Part shown: positions 32,680-39,998 of the stretch, piece after piece
Numbering within the stretch: position 1 is the stretch's first letter
Layout of the letters: every line of letters begins with the position of its first letter
Assembly (NCBI GenBank): GCA_013388905.1
Contig: JACAEI010000010.1
Coordinates: 1-64,000, forward strand
Origin: Candidatus Bathyarchaeota archaeon
GTDB lineage: Archaea; Thermoproteota; Bathyarchaeia; Bathyarchaeales; Bathycorpusculaceae
DNA: 64,000 bases
Direction of reading: 5' to 3'
Notes under the pieces: generated by a model
What the model was told of the DNA's origin: nothing
The model's database searches: none
What the model saw: only the letters and a program-made list of their open reading frames with translations
Position numbers and translations under genes: made by a program

Positions 32680-34011
32680 CTACACACCTCCTACCAATCC
32701 AAGCTGCAAAACAACAAGCCTAGAAGTGCCATTAGCCGTATACTCTGAACGGTATAATCTAGGCTTATAATCACTTAAAAGGCCAACAGCCGTAAGTCTA
32801 ATGTCAGGTGTTCTCGCTAAACCCAGAGAAAAAAGAGAACCTGTGACGTTATTATCGCCAACAGCCACATGTCTGTAAATTGCTCCTGGTATCAAGTTAT
32901 CTACTTGGTTGAATACATATGTACTAATAGTTAGATGGTATGTAGTTGTTACTGACGATGGTAAAGCTCTTGTGGCTGTCTGATAAGACGCGGGATAAAT
33001 ACCATAATAGTTTGAATAATATAATGCTGCAGGTGACAAATAGACTACTCCTGGGCTTCCTGTAATCCATGTAGAATCGTATGAGTATGCCTGATTATCC
33101 AATCCCCTCAGAAAAGCATTAAGTCCTGCTGCTCCCACACTTCTCATTCCATAAATGCCCCAGTTGTTATGGTATGTCGGAAACAAGTCTATATTAGATA
33201 CATAATATAGCGGATAGCCTACTATGCTGACCCAAGTCCAATTATACTGACGCACTCGTTGACCTAGGGTATAACAGTATAATGCATAAGAGCCTGCCGA
33301 AGCGTCGTATCCAACGCCGGTGCTTGCATAGTATCCTGAAGGTATTGGCACTGCTTCACCGAAAGTGTTTATCACCACTGCGTCTTGCAATTTTTCTCCC
33401 TGCATTGTTGTGCCATTCAATATCTGTCCGAGTTGCGCCGTGCTCTGAATCATTATCGTGTTTTGAAAGTACGGTGACAACAGGTTGTAAAGGTCTTTTG
33501 CGAGATTTTGAGCTGTATAGCCTGTAATCCACCATCCGTTTGCATTGCTACAATTCAATATGTATAGTGTTCCGCCGCTTCCATGTACACCAATTTTTTC
33601 TGGGATAACATTAAACGTCACATTTGAAGAAGCAACTAGATAAGATGAAGCGTCAGAGCCTACACCTAAGCTTTCAGCGTTTGCGATTGATTTTATACGA
33701 GTGTATAACATGGTTCCGCCAGTTTGCACTTCATAAACTGTTAGATTGTAAACCATGTTTGGTGGTAAACTAGCGGAAAGCGCTATCTGAAGTTGACTCC
33801 ATGCTGAATCATTTAATGGTTTGAAAACTGTTTCGCTTAACCCGTAATTCACGTCTAAAGTTTGAAGAGTTGTTAACGCAAGTCTCCTAAGGTTTAGTGG
33901 TGAAACCTGCCGCGGGTGAGGTAAGACCGCAAAGAAGGAGGATATTATGAAGGCTGTGGTTATGATCATTATTACGAGAAATATTTCAATTGTCCGCATC
34001 ATTTCAGCCAA
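32680..34011 (-). CDS. Membrane-anchored exported protein of the pilus locus (443 residues)
   Basis: One N-terminal hydrophobic segment (IEIFLVIMIITTAFIISSFFAVL) without a clear prepilin cleavage motif, followed by a long extracellular domain: LNLRRLALTTLQTLDVNYGLSE, ILNCSNANGWWITGYTAQNLAKDLYNLLSPYFQNTIMI, GEAVPIPSGYY. Helical start then beta-rich, with sequons. It overlaps the upstream gene by eight bases and is followed after three bases by the 922-residue gene, so it belongs to the pilus operon as a probable minor subunit. No named family recognised. Confidence 0.77.
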   Translation of the reverse strand: MAEMMRTIEIFLVIMIITTAFIISSFFAVLPHPRQVSPLNLRRLALTTLQTLDVNYGLSETVFKPLNDSAWSQLQIALSASLPPNMVYNLTVYEVQTGGTMLYTRIKSIANAESLGVGSDASSYLVASSNVTFNVIPEKIGVHGSGGTLYILNCSNANGWWITGYTAQNLAKDLYNLLSPYFQNTIMIQSTAQLGQILNGTTMQGEKLQDAVVINTFGEAVPIPSGYYASTGVGYDASAGSYALYCYTLGQRVRQYNWTWVSIVGYPLYYVSNIDLFPTYHNNWGIYGMRSVGAAGLNAFLRGLDNQAYSYDSTWITGSPGVVYLSPAALYYSNYYGIYPASYQTATRALPSSVTTTYHLTISTYVFNQVDNLIPGAIYRHVAVGDNNVTGSLFSLGLARTPDIRLTAVGLLSDYKPRLYRSEYTANGTSRLVVLQLGLVGGV

Positions 34012-35227
34012 TCACCCTAAAACCTTCTAAGCTCCATAAGGCAAGTTTTGCTTGGTAAGCGACGTCGTTGACTATGACTTGGCGTATCTCTGTTGCGACC
34101 CACTCTTTAACGAATGGACTTTCACCGAATGTCACTGGAAAAGATAGTGAACTTATTCCCCATGGCATAATAACAATGCCGCCTTCCACTGCACTCTTTT
34201 TATAGGTTATTATCAAAATTCCCGGATTGTAGGTTGGAATTGTGACGTTCTGATAGGGTTTTCCTTCACCATAATTGACTCTACCAATTTTACCTGTGCC
34301 TAAGGGCATTTCTCGTAGAGTAAAGTCTTCTGTTAACAGCACGAAAGTAGCATTGTATGATATTTCAGCTTCTGGTGGTCCGTAATAGTGCACATCATAG
34401 CTGTGGGCTATGATAACCCTTCTTGTCCCTAGGTCATCAATGAATGGAATTACATATTGCTTATCGGAAGTTACTCTCTCATGATAACCTACCCCTACAA
34501 GTCCGCTGAAATAAGCGTATGCTATAAAAGCGTAAGAAGTCTGAGTGCTGGTAATTTCTGAAAATTGCAGTAGGACTGAACCAGTGTCATCTGTACTAGC
34601 AATGCCATACTTTGCAGTGTAAGATGGGTAGGCTCCGCCTCCAGATAAAGAAACTGTTATAAGACAATAGCTTACAGCCGCATTTGCCAGTGGAAATCCG
34701 GTTCCAGAGACATTAACAGCTATTTTTAGGGGATTTGCTGCTTGGGCCTCTCTAACTGAAACCGTTATTACTGGTGTTATGGTCAGTTGAAAACCATATG
34801 AGCCGTTTATTCCAAGAAGTTTGAGTGCTGTTGAATAGTTAATGGTTTTAGTGTAAGGCACAAGCAGATAATTGCCAAATCCCATAGTTATATTGCTATA
34901 ATACAATCCAGTCTTAGGATAGTAAACCGGTGTTCCTGTCGAAGAACGTAACCGCATGAGAGAAAAAGGACTAAGCCTATATTGCGTAAATTCTGGATCT
35001 TGCAGTCCGAAACCTGTTGGAGTGACATTGCTTGTTCCCCAATTTATCGGAATTCCCGGGTTCAGCAGCATGTTGTCTAGCAAGTCACTTGCTTTTGTTG
35101 CAAGGTTTCTATGTCGCTGATACAACATCGCTGTTTGAAGGGTATGATTGAAAAGGCTTATGAAAAGCACCATGGCGCCTATAAACACTGTCACCGAGAT
35201 CAAGTGGTCAATAGTTGAACCCGCCAT
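34004..35227 (-). CDS. Membrane-anchored exported protein of the pilus locus (407 residues)
   Basis: N-terminal hydrophobic segment (STIDHLISVTVFIGAMVLFISLF) followed by a predicted amphipathic helix (QTAMLYQRHRNLATKASDLLDNMLLNPG), as in pseudopilins, and then a beta-rich extracellular region with an Ig-like portion near 170-260 (ITVSVREAQAANPLKIAVNVSGTGFPLANAAVSY). Short conserved-looking phrases suggest a modular sandwich. It is in the operon between the 160-residue TadE-like gene and the 443-residue gene. Function inferred from position: minor pilus component. Confidence 0.77.
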   Translation of the reverse strand: MAGSTIDHLISVTVFIGAMVLFISLFNHTLQTAMLYQRHRNLATKASDLLDNMLLNPGIPINWGTSNVTPTGFGLQDPEFTQYRLSPFSLMRLRSSTGTPVYYPKTGLYYSNITMGFGNYLLVPYTKTINYSTALKLLGINGSYGFQLTITPVITVSVREAQAANPLKIAVNVSGTGFPLANAAVSYCLITVSLSGGGAYPSYTAKYGIASTDDTGSVLLQFSEITSTQTSYAFIAYAYFSGLVGVGYHERVTSDKQYVIPFIDDLGTRRVIIAHSYDVHYYGPPEAEISYNATFVLLTEDFTLREMPLGTGKIGRVNYGEGKPYQNVTIPTYNPGILIITYKKSAVEGGIVIMPWGISSLSFPVTFGESPFVKEWVATEIRQVIVNDVAYQAKLALWSLEGFRVIG

Positions 35228-35245
35228 AATTCATGTCCTCCTTTT

Positions 35246-35728
35246 TTATCCTCCGAAGGACAGCCTTATCGTTCCATTGGCGAGTTTTTCAGCGTTTATG
35301 CAAGCGTTTGTGGAGTTGCTTCTGAAAGTGGATTCTTGCCACTGGACGTTTGGACCCAGAATAACCTTTGTAGTGGAGAAAATGTTGAAAGTTCCTAGTC
35401 TAAGTGTAATTGTCAGAATTTTGCTCGAGTTTAGAGTTGGGTCTAATACTGTCGTTAGCGTTGCTGTTCCATTGTAAGGCTGGTTCTCTATAAAAGGCGG
35501 AACATTCGCCTTTTGCGTTACATTCCCAGCGGAAATTGTCTGATGGTTTAGTGAGAAATATATCTGCTGTATTGTACTGCCAAGATGGCTTCCTGCTTCT
35601 TGAAGAGCAAGTGTCCTACGGGAATCTACCCAGATGTTCATGAGCCAGTTTGCCGAAAGAGGAAAGAGGAAAATCTGTAGGATAAGAATTGGAACCATAA
35701 TGACATATTCGATAGTTATATGTGGCAT
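35246..35728 (-). CDS. TadE-like minor pilin (160 residues)
   Basis: MPHITIEYVIMVPILILQIFLFPLSANWLMNIW at the N-terminus has a Glu (E7) just before the hydrophobic helix, recalling the Glu5 of pilins and the TadE layout. It is followed by SRRTLALQEAGSHLGSTIQQIYFSL, a helix of the pseudopilin neck, and a small Thr/Asn-rich head with two cysteine-poor strands. It has no obvious basic prepilin cleavage site. It lies in the pilus operon with 18- and 22-base gaps to its neighbours. Confidence 0.75.
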   Translation of the reverse strand: MPHITIEYVIMVPILILQIFLFPLSANWLMNIWVDSRRTLALQEAGSHLGSTIQQIYFSLNHQTISAGNVTQKANVPPFIENQPYNGTATLTTVLDPTLNSSKILTITLRLGTFNIFSTTKVILGPNVQWQESTFRSNSTNACINAEKLANGTIRLSFGG

Positions 35729-35750
35729 GCATAATCCTCCTTGGCAACAT

Positions 35751-36611
35751 CTAGAGATGTATCCCTAATGATACAATCACCTCTCCAGTGTAAAACTCGA
35801 TGATAGAGCCATCAGGGATATCTACTTCTTCCGTTATGCTGTCAAAATTGAAGAAACTTGAGTCAAATCCTAAACTAGACTTTGGAAAAGAAGCATCTAT
35901 TCGAATCGAGTTTATGCTTACATCAGTTTTAACTGAAACAGTTTTTCCCGTAAGCGTTACGGACTGCGAAAGGCGTGGATGAGTTCCCGAAGAAAGAACA
36001 GGCAAATAGAATTTGAAATAATTCTTCACTTCTTCACCAGTAGATATTGTCGAATTTAGCATCCTTATAGTTGGGGCGACAACGATACGGATGTAATTGC
36101 CATCATTCATTGGCAGTTTTTCCATAATATAGATGTTGCTTATTGGAGCTGAGGCTCCTATCTGAAGAAAAGAACTGTCTGTAGAGGGAAATATACGCTC
36201 GTAATAGTTGTTTGCAATTGTGTATTTGCTTACTGGCATGTTGAACAGAAGGATCCCTGCGTTGTAATTGGTAAGATAAACGTATCCTCCACCCTTGTTC
36301 ACGTAAACAGTATAAGTTAAAGCCGCGGATTCAAAGTTCACTTGTCCAAATTTGCTTGCATATCGAATTGTCTGTGTGCGTCCAATAGTCCATGCTACAT
36401 CATCTATCTGAAGTCCAACTGTTTGAGTAAACTGTTTCATGGCGCTGAACTCGTTCTCTGCTAATCGGGCGTCCAAGAAATTATTCGCAAATACAATAGT
36501 TACAAGGAGAAGCGTAACGACAGCGCTTGTTAGTATAACTGTGGAGATGGCTGGGCTAATTGCTCTCCTATTTTTTCTTAAGCTGTGAAGCGAAGCTCTT
36601 TTTTTGACCAT
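35751..36611 (-). CDS. Type IV pilin-like protein (286 residues)
   Basis: Class III signal peptide: very basic MVKKRASLHSLRKNRRA, then ISPAISTVILTSAVVTLLLVTIVFA, with cleavage expected after Ala17. The mature head of about 240 residues is beta-rich with few cysteines (VGLQIDDVAWTIGRTQTIRYA; FKFYLPVLSSGTHPRL). It is longer than a common major pilin, so probably a minor or initiating subunit. It begins six bases after the end of the membrane platform gene. Confidence 0.83.
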   Translation of the reverse strand: MVKKRASLHSLRKNRRAISPAISTVILTSAVVTLLLVTIVFANNFLDARLAENEFSAMKQFTQTVGLQIDDVAWTIGRTQTIRYASKFGQVNFESAALTYTVYVNKGGGYVYLTNYNAGILLFNMPVSKYTIANNYYERIFPSTDSSFLQIGASAPISNIYIMEKLPMNDGNYIRIVVAPTIRMLNSTISTGEEVKNYFKFYLPVLSSGTHPRLSQSVTLTGKTVSVKTDVSINSIRIDASFPKSSLGFDSSFFNFDSITEEVDIPDGSIIEFYTGEVIVSLGIHL

Positions 36612-36617
36612 TTTTTC

Positions 36618-38327
36618 TCACGGTCCAAATTTTATAAACGCGGGCACAAGCTTCGCAGCTAAAATGGCTATTATGACTAGAAGAGCTGCATGTTTGAAAC
36701 CTGCTGCTATGGATTCTTCGCTTATTTTGCCAGCCACTATGCCTATGAGATAACTATGGAAAATAGCTGATGTCACGAACGTTGTTATCATTGGACTTAA
36801 GTCCCTTACCTCACCAGTTGTTGAGGGAGCGACTCCGAGGGTTCCTGTGGTGAATCCTATCATCATTGTTGTCGTTGCAACAAGCAAAATGGCAGCAAAG
36901 TAGGGCATCAATATGTAGGGGCGAACAGCCATCTTCTTCTCCTTTTCAACTTCTTGAGTTAAGTTATTGAACCTTGCTAGCGACTCAATCATTGCAATTG
37001 TTCCACCACCCACATCTATTGTTTCCACCAGCAGAAACATGACAATCTGCGCCATCCAACTTCGCATGCGTTTAACAAAGTCCATTATCACTTTTCTTAC
37101 GGGGACTCCCCAAGAAATCTCGGAGCTTATTTTTCGCAATTCTTTACCAAATTCGCCATAGTCACGGTTACTAAGACTCTCAATACATTTTTCAGGTGAT
37201 AAACCTGTTTTTCTAACTTCTGTCAAGTCTCTGAGAAAGCTGTTAATGCCTTGTTCAATGCTTGCCTTTTTCTTTGAGAGTTTGCTGTTAACTATTGCGG
37301 CTGGTGCTGTTGCAATAAATAGGGTTATTGCGATTGCCACAGGCAAATCGATTATTGTTTGGAATGAGCCGAAGAAGGGCACTTGCATGTATCCCATGAA
37401 ATTTGTCAGTAACAGAAATACTATGATGCTTATAATGCTGCAGACTCCAAAGACTTTGTAAGGACGCATCTCTACGACTGGAGTTTTAGGTTGCATACTA
37501 TGCGCTAGATAAATGAACATCAGCGAAAGCATGGGCGTAAATACGTAGGTGTAGAGAATTATGCTTGAGAAATTTGACATTCCTATGCTGTAAATGGATT
37601 CTACGCTGAACAGGATATAGAAGCAAAGAGACATCAAGACCATTACAATTATGAAAGTTTCTAAAAGCATACCAAGCCTCTCTGCCGCTGCTTTAACTCT
37701 TAAGGCTCTGGTTTTGAAAATGTCTTCAGCTTTTCTCTCAAGAAAATGCCCAATATCACCACCTATGATGACTGTTGAGGCGTAGCCGGAGAGAAAATCT
37801 TTGAAAACATCTAGCGGGTTTTTCTTTGCTGCATTTTCGATTGCTGAAAGCGGATCTATTCCAAAGATTTCAACGTCTTTTATAATTTCTCTTGCCTCAC
37901 TTCTCATTGCTGGCATCAACTCGACTTCTGCAAGACGTTTGAAACTCGTATAGGGCGCTATGCCTCCTGAAGCCATAACACTGATGTAGGCTGACGCGAA
38001 GGGCATCTCTCTTTCCAAGTTGCTTGCCCTTTCGCCTGCTCTAGACATGGGTATCAGCAGAAAGCCTATCATTACATAGAAGGGAATTGGCACTAGGAAT
38101 ATGATCGGAATAAAGCCGAAAAGATATAAGAGAATTATAGCTATTATCGAAGCTGGAAGCGTTAAGATAGCGGTGAAAAGCATTAGTGAAACATAGGTTT
38201 CAGGGTAAATCTTGATCTTTGCCCTTTCTAGATAGTCTTTAAACTCAAAAATGTTTTTCAGAAAGGATGGTGCTATCCTTCCGAAGATGCGGAATGACCA
38301 AGCCTCAAGGGTTTCCAGAATGGGCAA
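36618..38327 (-). CDS. Type IV pilus membrane platform protein (TadC/FlaJ family)
   Basis: 569 residues with two T2SSF domains, each a helical cytoplasmic module plus membrane helices: LEREMPFASAYISVMASGGIAPYTSFKRLAE and GGDIGHFLERKAEDIFKTRA in the first, INSFLRDLTEVRKTGLSPEKCIESLSNRDYG and ETIDVGGGTIAMIESLARF in the second. Size and the double-domain layout match archaeal FlaJ/PilC-type proteins. It anchors the ATPase and organises subunit insertion. Its start overlaps the ATPase gene by 23 bases. Confidence 0.9.
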   Translation of the reverse strand: MPILETLEAWSFRIFGRIAPSFLKNIFEFKDYLERAKIKIYPETYVSLMLFTAILTLPASIIAIILLYLFGFIPIIFLVPIPFYVMIGFLLIPMSRAGERASNLEREMPFASAYISVMASGGIAPYTSFKRLAEVELMPAMRSEAREIIKDVEIFGIDPLSAIENAAKKNPLDVFKDFLSGYASTVIIGGDIGHFLERKAEDIFKTRALRVKAAAERLGMLLETFIIVMVLMSLCFYILFSVESIYSIGMSNFSSIILYTYVFTPMLSLMFIYLAHSMQPKTPVVEMRPYKVFGVCSIISIIVFLLLTNFMGYMQVPFFGSFQTIIDLPVAIAITLFIATAPAAIVNSKLSKKKASIEQGINSFLRDLTEVRKTGLSPEKCIESLSNRDYGEFGKELRKISSEISWGVPVRKVIMDFVKRMRSWMAQIVMFLLVETIDVGGGTIAMIESLARFNNLTQEVEKEKKMAVRPYILMPYFAAILLVATTTMMIGFTTGTLGVAPSTTGEVRDLSPMITTFVTSAIFHSYLIGIVAGKISEESIAAGFKHAALLVIIAILAAKLVPAFIKFGP

Positions 38328-39933
38328 TAACCTTCACCTTTTCGCCAGCAATAACTTTTTCATAAATCTGCTTTGGTCTTGCATAATACTCAGCAATTAT
38401 TGCAGCTACATCTTTGTAACTTCTTATGTTGCGTTCCCGCATCCAATGCAAAACGTTCTTGCGTCTTTCTAATTCATCCATTAATTCTTTCCTAGTGATG
38501 CCTGTGCGGTCGGAGATTGCCGTCAGCATTAAGCTCTTATTAAATTGCTGTATCTGAGTGTCATCTAATGGATTCCATTTCAGTGTTGTTCTATAGTCTT
38601 CATAATCAGCAATCTCGTTAACGTTCATGACACGTCTATACGCTTTTTTCTCCGCACCCTTTACAAGATGGACTCTTTGAATCGATAAAACTATATTCAT
38701 CAGCGGAATATATGCAGGCGCAATGTCCATGGGTTTTTGCGTTAAACGCTTAACTGCTGAATCCAAGTTTTCAGCATGCATAGTGCATAAGCCACCGTGG
38801 CCTGTGGCTAAAGCTTGGAAAAGCACATAGGCTTCTTGACCTCGAACCTCACCTACGATTAATACGTCTGGGCGGTGTCTCATTGATGTTTTAACGAGGT
38901 CGAAAAGTGTTACTTCACCTATACTGCTTCCGCCAAGACCGTAGCTTTGTCGGGCAATGAGTGAAACCCAGTTTTCATGTGGCAAGTTAAGCTCTGCAGT
39001 TTCTTCTATAGTAATTATTTTGCTTCCGGGCTTGATAAGGCATGCTAAAGAGTTTAAGGCTGTTGTTTTTCCTGCTGCGGTTCCACCTAAAACCATTATC
39101 GAAGCTCTATTTTCAAGGCACAGCCAGAAGTATGCTGCCATTTCCTCCGAGAATGTGCCAAGATTTATTAGATCTACTATTGAGTAGGGGTCTTCTCTAA
39201 ATTTCCTAATTGTAAAAGCTGTTCCGAACGGCGTTACTTCACGTCTATAACATACTGCCAGCCTGTGTTTGCCTGGTAATGAAGCGTCCACTATTGGGAA
39301 GGCTGAACTTACATGTTTGCCGGCCATGTGGACAAGTTTAACAACCATGTTGTCGAGTTCTTCGTCGTTTTCAAATTCCAGGTTCGTTTCAATGCTTTCG
39401 TAGTTTCTGTGCCAAATATAAACTGGCTTGTTAACACCGTCGCATGAAATATCTTCAATGTTGGGGTCTCGCATGAGCGGGTCAATGCGACCGAACCCGA
39501 CTAGATCTCTCTCTGCATGATATAGAATTTTGTACCATGAAACGTCAGGCAACCAGCCCAGACTAATGCGATATTTATCTACAATTTTCTTGGCTTCTTC
39601 TGCAAAGAATTTTCTAGGGTCAAGAATTTCCTCTTTTGGCGACTCTATTTCTGCAAGTAGTATTTCCAGAATGCGGTTGTAAACGCCTCTTTCTAGCGGG
39701 TCTAGCTGAAGCTCATCTAAGACATATTTGTATTCGCCTATCTTCGGATTCTGCACAATAGCCACATGCGCGAAAGGCTCGTAAAGCGGATATTTATCCA
39801 CAACCTTGAATCCTCTCGGCACAGGCTTTGGAGGAGGTGGCGGAATAGCCACTTGCTCTTTCTTTCCCCAATTAATCTTAATCCTTACTTTCTTAAGCTT
39901 AGTCAAGGTTTCTTTAAGCTGCAGCTTTGCCAT
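38305..39933 (-). CDS. Type IV pilus/secretion ATPase (TadA/FlaI/GspE family)
   Basis: 542 residues. An N-terminal alpha/beta domain (DLVGFGRIDPLMRDPNIEDIS) precedes the RecA-like motor: Walker A GGTAAGKTT at 283-291, the Asp box EETAEL, Walker B region RPDVLIVGEVRGQEA and the His box ATGHGGLCTMHAE. A proline stretch (PPPPPKPVP) lies near residue 30. It powers pilin extrusion. The ATG at 39933 has TAGGAGA upstream and a TATA-like ACTATAAG near 39955, marking the start of the nine-gene minus-strand operon. Confidence 0.93.
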   Translation of the reverse strand: MAKLQLKETLTKLKKVRIKINWGKKEQVAIPPPPPKPVPRGFKVVDKYPLYEPFAHVAIVQNPKIGEYKYVLDELQLDPLERGVYNRILEILLAEIESPKEEILDPRKFFAEEAKKIVDKYRISLGWLPDVSWYKILYHAERDLVGFGRIDPLMRDPNIEDISCDGVNKPVYIWHRNYESIETNLEFENDEELDNMVVKLVHMAGKHVSSAFPIVDASLPGKHRLAVCYRREVTPFGTAFTIRKFREDPYSIVDLINLGTFSEEMAAYFWLCLENRASIMVLGGTAAGKTTALNSLACLIKPGSKIITIEETAELNLPHENWVSLIARQSYGLGGSSIGEVTLFDLVKTSMRHRPDVLIVGEVRGQEAYVLFQALATGHGGLCTMHAENLDSAVKRLTQKPMDIAPAYIPLMNIVLSIQRVHLVKGAEKKAYRRVMNVNEIADYEDYRTTLKWNPLDDTQIQQFNKSLMLTAISDRTGITRKELMDELERRKNVLHWMRERNIRSYKDVAAIIAEYYARPKQIYEKVIAGEKVKVIAHSGNP

Positions 39934-39998
39934 AGCGTTTTCTCCTATCTACTTATAGTGATATGTCCAAACTATTAAATATTACGTCGCACGACATG

